A stretch of 37,061 nucleotides of DNA, taken from assembly GCA_016932385.1 (NCBI GenBank), contig JAFGCY010000056.1:1-37061 (forward strand), written 5' to 3'. The notes under the pieces were generated by a model. That model had not been told where the DNA came from and searched no databases. It saw only the letters and a program-made list of their open reading frames with translations. Each line of letters opens with the position of its first letter. Within the stretch, counting starts at the first letter, position 1. Below are positions 18,189 to 25,735 of this stretch, in pieces. The translations under genes were made by a program, and so were the position numbers. This stretch comes from a bacterium. GTDB lineage: Bacteria; 4484-113; JAFGCY01.

Positions 18189-18217
18189 ATTATAAGTTAG
18201 GTTACGGAAACTGCCAA
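18189..18217 (-). promoter_or_regulatory. Sigma-70-type promoter of the three-pilin operon
   Basis: On the minus strand TTGGCA (18217-18212), a 17-bp spacer and a perfect TATAAT (18194-18189). The -35 box begins 4 bp after the stop codon of the GspI-like gene. This is the best promoter between that gene and the giant gene, and probably drives the three pilins, the GspJ-like gene and possibly the giant gene. Confidence 0.7.
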
Positions 18218-18220
18218 ACT

Positions 18221-19321
18221 TTAAAGCGGCGGAGTGATGATTAAGTAGTCGTTGCGGTTGAGCTCGCCGGAATCAGACTCCAACGAACTGTCGATATTAT
18301 TGGCCGCGATAAACGAGCGCAACTCCACCACGTTCAGCTCATCCGCCCGCAGATAACGCTGATCGGCGTCCCGCGGAAGCCAGAAGACCTGGACGATTAC
18401 CATCTTGCCGCGCGTGCCGTGGCGGCTGAGCACCTGGAACTTGTTGTCCGGGCCCTTGGCCAGCGGATACGGATTGACCGCGCTGGCGTTGCCGTCGAAG
18501 TCCTCATCCGGCGCGTAGCCGTCCGATCCGACCACGTGGTTGGTCGTGGTGTAATCACCACCGTCGAGGTCCAGCGGCGTGGGCAGGACGTCCAGAATAA
18601 TCGTCCGGCGGCCGTAGATCTCGTACTTGTCGACCTGCAGGCGCGTGCCGGAACGGAAATAATCCTGGCCGCCGGCCAGGGACGGTTCGATCCCCGGCAC
18701 GGACCGGCGATCGGCCATGCGGATGTCCTGTTGGTCCGCGAAGCCCAGTTGGCGGTCGCGGTGATAGATCTTCGCGGTATAGAAGCCGATCGGTTCGTAT
18801 TCGTAATCCAGCTCGGCCCCGCCGGCGTTGAAATTGACGTTGGGATCGTTGATGCCTTCGGGGTTGTAATTGGCGAAATGCTGGGCGCCGATGGTGTTGT
18901 TATAGCCCTGGGTCTGGGGCTGGTAGGGGTTGTAATCGAGGGGCAGCGGGTAGGTGAACATCGCCCGCCAGGAGCCGCCGTTGGCCTCGAAATCGTAGCC
19001 GAACCAATCGTCGGCGTAGGTGTCGATCGTTCCCAGCCCGCCGTAAACCTGCAGCTGTTCCTTGGTCGGCGTGATGTTGCTGTGGATGCGCTCGTAAGGC
19101 ATTTGCTGGATCTCGGTCAGCCGCTCACGGGCCAGCATCAAGGCCCGGGTGCGGATACTGGCCTGCTCCACCATCTGCAGCGACTTGCTGTAGAAGTAGG
19201 CGACGGGCACCAGCGCGATCGCCAGGATGGTCAGCGCCACCAACAGCTCGAGCAGGGAGAAACCACCCCGCCGGACACCGGCCCGACTTGCGCGCGGGCG
19301 TAACTTAGACATCGGTCCCAT
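18221..19321 (-). CDS. GspI/PilV-like minor pilin, enlarged (366 aa)
   Basis: Minor pilin-type protein. A 20-residue basic leader ends RRGG before FSLLELL, with Glu at +5 and a hydrophobic helix. It continues into RALMLARERLTEIQQMPYE, typical of GspI/PilV (helix followed by the A-L-A-R-E-R-L-T-E-I pattern). The rest is a Tyr/Asp/Asn-rich globular region with no recognised domain. GspI proteins are usually 120-180 residues. The ATG at 19321 follows TAAAAT by 5 nt with no ribosome site, so the mRNA may be leaderless; an ATG at 19312 is an alternative. It stands alone between a terminator upstream (19373-19401) and the pilin promoter downstream. Confidence 0.75.
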   Translation of the reverse strand: MGPMSKLRPRASRAGVRRGGFSLLELLVALTILAIALVPVAYFYSKSLQMVEQASIRTRALMLARERLTEIQQMPYERIHSNITPTKEQLQVYGGLGTIDTYADDWFGYDFEANGGSWRAMFTYPLPLDYNPYQPQTQGYNNTIGAQHFANYNPEGINDPNVNFNAGGAELDYEYEPIGFYTAKIYHRDRQLGFADQQDIRMADRRSVPGIEPSLAGGQDYFRSGTRLQVDKYEIYGRRTIILDVLPTPLDLDGGDYTTTNHVVGSDGYAPDEDFDGNASAVNPYPLAKGPDNKFQVLSRHGTRGKMVIVQVFWLPRDADQRYLRADELNVVELRSFIAANNIDSSLESDSGELNRNDYLIITPPL

Positions 19322-19326
19322 GACTT

Positions 19327-19332
19327 ATTTTA
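19327..19332 (-). promoter_or_regulatory. Start-proximal -10 hexamer of the GspI-like gene
   Basis: TAAAAT, preceded by GGG, ends 5 nt before the ATG at 19321, and no Shine-Dalgarno sequence is present. This fits a leaderless transcript. It lies just beyond the terminator of the GspH-like gene, which supports a separate transcription start here. Confidence 0.45.
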
Positions 19333-19372
19333 CCCATATGTTCCGCGGAATCGACAAGCCCCGTCGATAACA

Positions 19373-19401
19373 AAAAGCCAGCCCGCGGGGAGCTGGCTTT
19401 T
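19373..19401 (-). terminator. Intrinsic terminator after the GspH-like gene
   Basis: AAAAGCCAGC (19373-19382) pairs with GCTGGCTTTT (19392-19401) around a GC-rich 9-nt loop, with a T-rich end on the minus strand. It begins 17 bp after the stop of the GspH-like gene, so that gene is probably monocistronic. Confidence 0.8.
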
Positions 19402-19418
19402 CTGGCAAAGTTTCTTTC

Positions 19419-20927
19419 CTAGTAACCGGTGTCGAGGAAGTTCTGCGTATAGCCGAACTCCCGAGCCACCAAGGGCATCTGATCGGTCTCTTCGGTGGCG
19501 GTTCCGCCGCCCGGACCGTAGGTCAGATTCAAGCGCGCGTCGTCAAAAGCGATCGCCCGCGCGCTGTCGTTGGGCGCGTAATCGCTGACGTAATACTTGC
19601 CGTTGAGCGGCCAGAAGCAGAACATGCGGCCCGACGACGATTGCTGGCTCTTGCGGTTGTCCATCAGGGCGACATGGCTCGGTTCGGCCACGCTGGCATT
19701 GAAGTTCAGGCATTCCTCGAGCACCATCCAGATCATCCGCACGGTCGGCGGGCCCTGGCGGTCGACGATCGTGCCGTGGATCTGGTTGGTCATCGAACCG
19801 TCGGGATACGGCTCGGGATCGTAGCCCCAGCCCGCCAGCGAGATCTCGCCGACCGGCTTAAATTCCCACAGGTACTGCAGGAACTGCATATCCTGGTATT
19901 CGTAATAATCCGGATCGTTGTTGGCGTCGGCGTCTTCCCAACCGACGACCCACGTATTCTTCCACGGGTTGAGGAAATAACAGTCCTCGGGCAGTTCCAC
20001 GCGCTTGAGCAGCACGTAGTCCACCACCTGGTCGCGCAGGCGCGGATGGTCGCCGAAGCTGCCGGCATAGCCGCCGTAGGTACCGCCGGCCACCGGATCG
20101 TAGCTGCGCGGCACGTCGTTGCCCGGGCTGAAGCCCGCGCCGTCGGGGTTCTGGTCCATGGCCAGGATCTCGGCCTGGTCGGCGACGCAGAAGATCTTGT
20201 ACTGCTGGTCGTCGGCGTGGCCGTCGGCCCAGCCGCCCGTGGCGTTGAGATCGCGCGGCAGGACGCGGTAACGGTCCTCGTACGTCGTGTTCTCATTGCC
20301 CGAGCGCATGTCCATGGAGAAGTAAGCCAACGGCGCCATGATCGCGTTGGTCGGCCCCAGGTTCGGGTCCGGCATCACGCCGTAGGCATAAGTATCCTCA
20401 AGGCTGTAGGGGAACATCGGCTCGACCGGATACGGATAGGCATCCGAGTCGTACTGCCAGCGGTCATAGGCATCCAGCCAGTCGAGATAGGTCATCGGCG
20501 CGCCGAAATACGGAGCCTCATCCGGATGAAAGCGCGGGCGGGCCTCGACGATGTAATAGCCCGTGGCAATGCGCGAAACTCCCGGGTTGGCCGGGTTGAT
20601 GAACGCGTTGCCGCTGAGCGTCGGCGTGTCCACCGGCTCACCGGGCTCGGTGGCCGTCGGATCCCAGACGCCTTCCAGCTGCCGGTCGTCCGGCTTGGTC
20701 ATGAAGCCCAGGTAGACCCGATTGCCGCTGGCCTCGGCCTTGGCGCGGCAGTAGTTGAAGTCGTTGGCGAACATGTCGCCGGCAGCCGCCAGATTGCGCT
20801 CCGGCTGGGTGGCCACCAGGTTGGGCACTGCGATCGCCATTAATATGCCGAAAATCAGCAGTACCACCAGAAGTTCGACCAGTGAAAACGCTTGGCGTGT
20901 CCAGTCGCCGTGAGTTTTCCGAGTCAT
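19419..20927 (-). CDS. GspH/FimT-like minor pilin, enlarged (502 aa)
   Basis: Minor pilin-type protein. The leader is cleaved before FSLVELLVVLL; the residue before the cleavage site is Ala, not the usual Gly. The helix is followed by AAAGDMFANDFNYCRAKAEASG and a strand, as in GspH/FimT (small residues, then A-x-A-x-A-S-G). The remaining 400 residues are Asp/Tyr/Pro-rich with no domain that I recognise; normal GspH has about 150-190 residues. The start at 20927 is chosen because AAGGA lies 9 nt upstream and the leader is then 14 residues; an upstream in-frame start at 20975 would overlap the promoter. It has its own promoter and terminator and is the first gene of the locus in transcription order. 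Confidence 0.75.
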   Translation of the reverse strand: MTRKTHGDWTRQAFSLVELLVVLLIFGILMAIAVPNLVATQPERNLAAAGDMFANDFNYCRAKAEASGNRVYLGFMTKPDDRQLEGVWDPTATEPGEPVDTPTLSGNAFINPANPGVSRIATGYYIVEARPRFHPDEAPYFGAPMTYLDWLDAYDRWQYDSDAYPYPVEPMFPYSLEDTYAYGVMPDPNLGPTNAIMAPLAYFSMDMRSGNENTTYEDRYRVLPRDLNATGGWADGHADDQQYKIFCVADQAEILAMDQNPDGAGFSPGNDVPRSYDPVAGGTYGGYAGSFGDHPRLRDQVVDYVLLKRVELPEDCYFLNPWKNTWVVGWEDADANNDPDYYEYQDMQFLQYLWEFKPVGEISLAGWGYDPEPYPDGSMTNQIHGTIVDRQGPPTVRMIWMVLEECLNFNASVAEPSHVALMDNRKSQQSSSGRMFCFWPLNGKYYVSDYAPNDSARAIAFDDARLNLTYGPGGGTATEETDQMPLVAREFGYTQNFLDTGY

Positions 20928-20960
20928 ATTAATCCATCCTTTCCGCGGATACCTCATAAT

Positions 20961-20988
20961 ATTGTACCCCAACAACGGGTAATCTCAA
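20961..20988 (-). promoter_or_regulatory. Promoter of the GspH-like gene
   Basis: On the minus strand TTGAGA (20988-20983), a 16-bp spacer and TACAAT (20966-20961). Transcription would start near 20954, leaving a leader of about 27 nt that contains the AAGGA ribosome site. Confidence 0.65.
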
Positions 20989-21271
20989 TCTACCCGCCGT
21001 CGGACACGCGCCGCGTGCATTCCCGACCGGAAGAACGCGCGCCATTCGGCCCGACCGGCCGGCGGCTCTTCCTGTGCTTTCCTCCCGCAAAAGCGGGCCC
21101 TTTCATCTCAGCCCCGCGCCGGCGCCCCGGTCCGTTGTCACTCCGTACCAAAGCACCTGCTGCACCGGATGGTTAGACTCGCAAGTGTATAAGGTGTTCC
21201 CGTTTCGGCATATGTTCATCACCGGCGAAAAGCCGCTTGGGCCGTCTGCAATCGCCGCGCGGAGCACCGGG
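20989..21271. other. Intergenic stretch between the pilin locus and uvrC
   Basis: About 280 bp between divergent genes. I see no gene or RNA here. The only structure noted is a small CCCGC-AAAA-GCGGG hairpin (21084-21097) with no T tract. No good -35 box is visible for uvrC. Confidence 0.5.
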
Positions 21272-21277
21272 TATGAT
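21272..21277 (+). promoter_or_regulatory. Start-proximal -10 hexamer of uvrC
   Basis: TATGAT, preceded by GGG, ends 7 nt before the chosen uvrC ATG at 21285. There is no ribosome site between them. If it is used, the transcript would begin at or next to the ATG. Confidence 0.45.
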
Positions 21278-21284
21278 TTCTGTA

Positions 21285-23477
21285 ATGCCTGTCACGGAGA
21301 AAACCGCCGCCAAGCTGGCCAAGCTGCCCGACAGCCCGGGCGTCTACCAGCTGAAGGACGCGCGCGGCAAGATTCTCTACATCGGCAAGGCGCTCAACCT
21401 GAAGAACCGCGTCATGACCTACTTCCAGGACAGCGCGCGCCACGACCCGCGCATCGCGCGGCTGGTGACCAAGATCGGCGACCTGGACTGGATCGTCGTG
21501 CCGACCGAACTGGACGCGCTGACGTTGGAGAGCAGCCTGATCCGCCAGTTCAAGCCGCATTACAACACGATGCTCAAGGACGACAAGTCCTACCCCTACA
21601 TCAAGATCACGGTCAACGAGCCCTTCCCGCGCGTGATGCTGACGCGGCGGTACCTGAACGACAAGGCGCGCTACTGGGGACCGCTGGCCAGCGTGACGCA
21701 GGTGCGCCGCGCCGTGCGCTTCATCGCCAACCTGTTCACCCTGCGCACCTGCAAGCTGGAGCTGGACGGCGAGACGTTCATGCAGAAGCCCTGCCTGGAC
21801 TACCACCTCAAGCTGTGCAGCGCGCCTTGCGCGAAGTACATCAAGCGCGAGGACTACCTGAAGCTGGTGGGCTACGCCGTCGACTTCTTCAACGGCAACT
21901 ACGGCCGCGTGCGCGACGAACTGAACGCGCGGATGTGGGAGGCCAGCGAAGCCAAGCAGTACGAAAACGCCGCGCGCTACCGCGACCTGCTGGGCGCCGT
22001 GGATAAAAGCTTCGGCCGCACGCGCGTGATGGGCAAGCCCGCCGAGAACCTTGACGTGATCGGCCTGGCCCGCAGCAAGGACCGCGCCTGCGTGCTGATC
22101 ATGCCGATGCGCGACGGGCGGCTCTTGGGCGACCGCAAGTACATCCTCGACCACCGCCTGGAGGACAGCGCTGAGAACGACGTGCTGGCGGGATTCATCA
22201 AGCTGCACTACGCCAACCCGCAGAACGTGCCGCCCGAGTTGGTGCTGCCGCACGAGCCGCAGGAGGCGGAGCTGCTGCGCGAGTGGCTGATGCGCCTGCG
22301 CTTTATCGCCGAGAAGGACATCGAACATCTCGGCCTTCCACAAGAAAAGAAAAAGCCCGGGGTAGAAGCGAAGCCAAGCTTCGCCCACGATGATAAAACC
22401 GCAAAAGAAGGGCAAAGCACGGCTTCACCTCTACCCCGGAAACCGGCGGACGAGGGTGATCGCGAGCCCGGTGAATCGCCCCGGCAAGATGAAGAGGAAA
22501 ATAGTGCCGACGTCCCGCCGGCAACGCGCAAGGTGGTGTTCACCTATCCGCAGCGCGGGCACAAGCGCGAGCTGCTCGAACTGGCGATACGCAACGCCGA
22601 GGAACGCCTGCACACCGTTCTCCTGGGCGACGACGCCGATTACGTCGTCACGCCGGGCCAGCGCGCTCTGGCCGAGCACCTGGGCCTGGCCGAGGTGCCG
22701 CGCCGCGTCGAGGGTTACGACATCGCCAACATCCAGGGACGCCAGGCCACCGGCGCGATGGTCGTCTTCGTCGGCGGGCGCAAGGCGGCCCAAGAATACC
22801 GGCTGTTCAACATCCGTCTGAAGGACACGCCCGACGACTACGCGATGCTGCGCGAGACGCTCGGCCGCCGGCTGCGGCGCCTGTTGACCGATCCCAACTG
22901 GCACCGCGAGGTGGACGTGATCATGATCGACGGCGGCAAGGGCCAGCTCAACTGCGTGCGCCAGGTGTTCGAGGGCCTGCTGGCCTCGCCGGACTTTTCC
23001 GCCGAGCAGCGCGAGAAGCTGGAAGCGATCAAGCTCTGCAGCCTGGCCAAGCAGGAAGAGACCATCTACCACTACGGCGACGACGACGCGATCGTCGAGC
23101 TGAAGCTGCCGCACACCGACGAGGGCCTGCGGCTCTTGGTCGCGCTGCGCGACGAGGCACACCGCTACGGCAACGCCCAGCACCAGCGCCTGCGCGACAA
23201 GGCGATGAAACTCGGCGTGCTGGACACGATTCCCGGGCTGGGCCCGGCCAAGCAGTCGGCGCTGCTCAACCACTTCGGCAGCGGCAAGCGCGTGCGCGAG
23301 GCGACGGTGGAGGAGCTCTGCGCGGTCAAGGGCATCGCCCGTCACCTGGCCGAGCACATCCGCCGCTACCTGGACCGCGACGCCGAGCTGGAGGAAGCCA
23401 AGGCCGGGTTGAAGCGCGAGATGCGCATCCGCCGCGTCCGGCGCAGCCTGGACGAACGCGAGCGCGAGGAAGATTAG
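21285..23477 (+). CDS. uvrC: UvrABC system protein C (excinuclease subunit)
   Basis: Nucleotide excision repair nuclease; makes the 3' and 5' incisions after UvrA and UvrB mark damage. The N-terminal GIY-YIG domain shows GVY (19-21), YIG (32-34), Arg42 and a Glu in TLESSLIRQ (82). A UVR motif for UvrB binding lies at about 215-240. The RNase H-like domain has YDIANIQG (about 478), IMIDGGKGQL (546-555) and DEAHRYGNAQHQRLRDK. Two helix-hairpin-helix motifs follow (645-700). At 730 residues it exceeds the usual 600-690 because of a charged, low-complexity insertion at about 352-409. ATG 21285 is chosen over TTG 21237 and ATG 21273 because of the -10 hexamer. It ends 15 bp from the converging wecB stop. 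Confidence 0.95.
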   Translation: MPVTEKTAAKLAKLPDSPGVYQLKDARGKILYIGKALNLKNRVMTYFQDSARHDPRIARLVTKIGDLDWIVVPTELDALTLESSLIRQFKPHYNTMLKDDKSYPYIKITVNEPFPRVMLTRRYLNDKARYWGPLASVTQVRRAVRFIANLFTLRTCKLELDGETFMQKPCLDYHLKLCSAPCAKYIKREDYLKLVGYAVDFFNGNYGRVRDELNARMWEASEAKQYENAARYRDLLGAVDKSFGRTRVMGKPAENLDVIGLARSKDRACVLIMPMRDGRLLGDRKYILDHRLEDSAENDVLAGFIKLHYANPQNVPPELVLPHEPQEAELLREWLMRLRFIAEKDIEHLGLPQEKKKPGVEAKPSFAHDDKTAKEGQSTASPLPRKPADEGDREPGESPRQDEEENSADVPPATRKVVFTYPQRGHKRELLELAIRNAEERLHTVLLGDDADYVVTPGQRALAEHLGLAEVPRRVEGYDIANIQGRQATGAMVVFVGGRKAAQEYRLFNIRLKDTPDDYAMLRETLGRRLRRLLTDPNWHREVDVIMIDGGKGQLNCVRQVFEGLLASPDFSAEQREKLEAIKLCSLAKQEETIYHYGDDDAIVELKLPHTDEGLRLLVALRDEAHRYGNAQHQRLRDKAMKLGVLDTIPGLGPAKQSALLNHFGSGKRVREATVEELCAVKGIARHLAEHIRRYLDRDAELEEAKAGLKREMRIRRVRRSLDEREREED
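22357..22439. repeat. Inverted repeat within the uvrC insertion
   Basis: The 19-bp arms at 22357-22375 and 22421-22439 are complementary with two mismatches (CCGGGGTAGA at the outer end of the left arm). They are separated by 45 bp. A second, smaller palindrome (GCGAAG/CTTCGC) lies at 22368-22384. The segment is A-rich compared with flanking uvrC and encodes the non-conserved linker. It may be a small palindromic element inserted in frame. Confidence 0.65.
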
Positions 23478-23492
23478 CCGCGCGCGCTTCGG

Positions 23493-24644
23493 CTAGAGCA
23501 CCAGGTCCGCCGGCGGCTGGTCCGCCAGTCCCAGGGCAAACCGCACGGCCTGGTGGATCCGCGCCGCGGCATGCCCGTCGCCGAAGGGGCTGACCGCGTC
23601 GGGCGGCAGCTCGCCGGCCAGGCAGCGCGGCAGCACCGTGCCGACGGCGTGGCGCAGGGCGTTGACTTCCGGCGGCACGAGCTGGGCGAAGCCGGCGGCG
23701 ACCGCCTCGGGCCGCTCCGTCTCGCGCCGGAGTACCAAGGCGAAGCGCTTGAGCTGGCTGATCTCCTCCTGGATACCGCCGCTGTCGGTCAAGAGCAGGT
23801 CGCAGCGCGCCATCAGGTTGGCAAACTCGTCGAAGCGCGGCGGGTCGACCAGCAGCACGCGCGGGTGGCCGTCCAAGATCGGCTCGATCGTCTCGCGCAC
23901 CACCGGGTTGGGATGCCAGCAGAAGCACGCCCGGGCCTGGGGAAAATCGGCCAGCACGGCCAGCAGGCCGTTGCAGATCGCGCCGAGCGGCTGGCCCCAG
24001 TTCTCGCGGCGGTGCGCCGTGACGACCAGCTTCGGCCCGGCGTGGGCGGCGAAGGCGGCCAGGCGCTCGTCGGCGAAGGTATACTGCGGATCGTGCACCA
24101 GCCGCACGGCGTCCAGCGCCGTGTTGCCGGTGACGAACACGCGTCCCTCGTACTCGCGGCTGAGCCGCAGGTTGTCCGCCGCACCCGCCGTCGGGCAGTA
24201 GTAATGGCTGGCGATCAGGTCCGCGGCCCGCCGGTTCAGCTCCTCGGGAAATGGCCGGTCCAGCGAGGCGGTCCGCAGCCCGGCTTCGACGTGGCCGACG
24301 GGGATGCGCCGGTAGAACGCCGCCAGCGCCGCGGCGAAGGTCGTCGTGGTGTCGCCGTGCACCAGCACGAAGCGCGGAACGAGCCGGTCGTAGACGCGGC
24401 CCAGCCCGGTCAGCGCGTTGGCGTTGACGTAGTCCAGGCTCTGGCGCTCTTGCATCAGGTCGAGGTCGTCGTCGGGGGTGATCGCGAACAGCGTGAGCAC
24501 GTCGTCCAGCAGCCGCCGGTGCTGGGCCGTAACCACCAGCCGGTGGTCCAGGTCCGGATCGGCGGCCAGTTCGCGCACCACCGGCGCCATCTTGATCGCT
24601 TCCGGCCGCGTGCCGAACACCGAGACGACTACCGGTTTCATCAT
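23493..24644 (-). CDS. wecB: UDP-N-acetylglucosamine 2-epimerase (non-hydrolysing)
   Basis: Converts UDP-GlcNAc to UDP-ManNAc in the cytoplasm, feeding envelope polysaccharide synthesis. 383 residues (family about 370-380). Visible motifs: GTRPEAIKMAPV at the N-terminus, VHGDTTTTFAAAL, HVEAGLRT, PFPEELNRR, VTAHRRENWG, TDSGGIQEE and ETERPEAV. They include the Asp, two Glu and His that are catalytic in E. coli WecB. The start ATG at 24644 overlaps the wecA stop in an ATGA arrangement and has GGGGG 7 nt upstream, implying translational coupling. The open frame runs further upstream, but that part only shadows wecA. It converges on uvrC. Confidence 0.93.
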   Translation of the reverse strand: MMKPVVVSVFGTRPEAIKMAPVVRELAADPDLDHRLVVTAQHRRLLDDVLTLFAITPDDDLDLMQERQSLDYVNANALTGLGRVYDRLVPRFVLVHGDTTTTFAAALAAFYRRIPVGHVEAGLRTASLDRPFPEELNRRAADLIASHYYCPTAGAADNLRLSREYEGRVFVTGNTALDAVRLVHDPQYTFADERLAAFAAHAGPKLVVTAHRRENWGQPLGAICNGLLAVLADFPQARACFCWHPNPVVRETIEPILDGHPRVLLVDPPRFDEFANLMARCDLLLTDSGGIQEEISQLKRFALVLRRETERPEAVAAGFAQLVPPEVNALRHAVGTVLPRCLAGELPPDAVSPFGDGHAAARIHQAVRFALGLADQPPADLVL

Positions 24645-25693
24645 GTGCGCACCCCCACGATCACCGCGGCCGCCGCAAAAATAATCGCGAACACATACAG
24701 CGCCAGCACCGCGCTGCGATGGGCCGGATTGACCTGCAGCTCCTGGCTGAGGGCCGTCCGCTCCGCCTCGGACAGGCGGGCGCGGTAGGCGCGGCTCATC
24801 AGTGCGAGGATGCGGTGGTGGATGTGATGGTTGTCGGGCTTGGTGATCGGCCGGCCGGCCACCAGCCGGCGCAGGATCGCCAGCGCGGTGTCCGTGATCG
24901 GCAGCGCCAGGATCAGCAGCGGCAGCATAAAGGTGATCGCCGCGGCCTGCTTGAACAGGCCGACCACGCTCAGCACGGCCAGCAGGTAGCCCAGGCTGAA
25001 CGCCCCGCCGTCGCCGATGAAGATCTTGGCGGGATGGAAATTGAAGATCAGGAAGCCAATCAGCGCGCCGATCAGCAGCCCGCCGATAATGATCGTCAGG
25101 AGCGCGTTGGGCTGGTTCGGCTTGATGAGCGCCAGCGTGACGAACGCCAGCGTGGAGATGCCGCCGATGCCGGCACAGAGCCCGTCCAGGCCGTCGATCC
25201 AGTTGAGCGTGTTGACGATGCCGACGATCCAGACCACGGTGATCGCAATGGCCAGCCAGTCGGCGAGCAGATACTTGCCGAACAGCGAGTTGATCCGGAT
25301 CAGGCCTTCGCCGTACCAGACGACGCCGAAAGCCACGGCGAACTGGCCGATCAGGCGCGGCAGGGCCGGCAGGCTGCGCAGATCGTCGACGAAGCCGATG
25401 ATGAAGAACCCGCACAGGCCCAGGTAAACCACGGGCAACAGGTGGCCCAGCGTCAGCGACAGGTCGATCAGGCCCGTCATGTCCAGCGCCAGCACCACCA
25501 CCATGCCCACGCTCATCGCCAGAAACAGCGCCACTCCTCCCAGCCGCGGTACGCCGTTCGTGTGAACCTTGCGCCGGTTGGGCTTGTCCAGCACGTGATG
25601 GTGGCGGCAGGTGCGGATCACCAGCGGCGTGGCCAGCCAGCTGATCACCAAGGCGCACCCCGCCAGTCCCAGCAGGAGGATAAGTTTGGGCAT
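24641..25693 (-). CDS. wecA: Undecaprenyl-phosphate GlcNAc-1-phosphate transferase (WecA/MraY family)
   Basis: Integral membrane enzyme that transfers GlcNAc-1-phosphate to undecaprenyl phosphate, the first step of O-antigen-type or other surface polymer synthesis. 350 residues with about ten membrane segments. Motifs: KVHTNGVPRLGG in the first loop, GFVDDLR (metal-binding Asp pair), NTLNWIDGLDGL, FIGDGGAFSLGY, and DNHHIHHRIL near the end. The substrate is inferred from family and from the coupled wecB. The ATG at 25693 is chosen because TGCTAGGAT, an extended -10, ends 8 nt before it and the first membrane helix then starts at once; GTG 25717 and ATG 25711 are alternatives. It is divergent from the ClC gene, with 42 bp between the two starts. 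Confidence 0.9.
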   Translation of the reverse strand: MPKLILLLGLAGCALVISWLATPLVIRTCRHHHVLDKPNRRKVHTNGVPRLGGVALFLAMSVGMVVVLALDMTGLIDLSLTLGHLLPVVYLGLCGFFIIGFVDDLRSLPALPRLIGQFAVAFGVVWYGEGLIRINSLFGKYLLADWLAIAITVVWIVGIVNTLNWIDGLDGLCAGIGGISTLAFVTLALIKPNQPNALLTIIIGGLLIGALIGFLIFNFHPAKIFIGDGGAFSLGYLLAVLSVVGLFKQAAAITFMLPLLILALPITDTALAILRRLVAGRPITKPDNHHIHHRILALMSRAYRARLSEAERTALSQELQVNPAHRSAVLALYVFAIIFAAAAVIVGVRT

Positions 25694-25701
25694 AAACGTA
25701 T

Positions 25702-25707
25702 ATCCTA
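25702..25707 (-). promoter_or_regulatory. Extended -10 of the wecA-wecB operon
   Basis: TAGGAT with TG one base upstream (TGCTAGGAT), ending 8 nt before the wecA ATG. No ribosome site lies between. This fits a leaderless wecA-wecB transcript. Confidence 0.45.
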
Positions 25708-25721
25708 GCATTTGCACGAGC

Positions 25722-25727
25722 TATAAT
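25722..25727 (+). promoter_or_regulatory. Start-proximal -10 of the ClC gene
   Basis: A perfect TATAAT ends 8 nt before the GTG at 25736, with no ribosome site. It is only 14 bp from the divergent wecA -10, so the two promoters occupy one 42-bp gap. Confidence 0.5.
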
Positions 25728-25735
25728 CCGCAGCC

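Noticed and set aside
18690-18705. tRNA-like GGTTCGATCCC
   Set aside because: Lies inside the GspI-like coding sequence, with no acceptor or anticodon arms around it.
13633-20843. Plus-strand frames opposite the GspJ-like, pilin, GspI-like and GspH-like genes (13633-14577, 14764-15984, 16540-18036, 18419-19303, 19641-20843)
   Set aside because: All are antisense shadows with biased composition and no recognisable domains.
21219-23357. Minus-strand frames opposite uvrC
   Set aside because: Shadows of a well-conserved gene.
24645-25658. Upstream extension of the wecB frame
   Set aside because: It lies over wecA, is Arg/Pro/Gly-rich and has no epimerase similarity; the ATGA junction gives a normal start.
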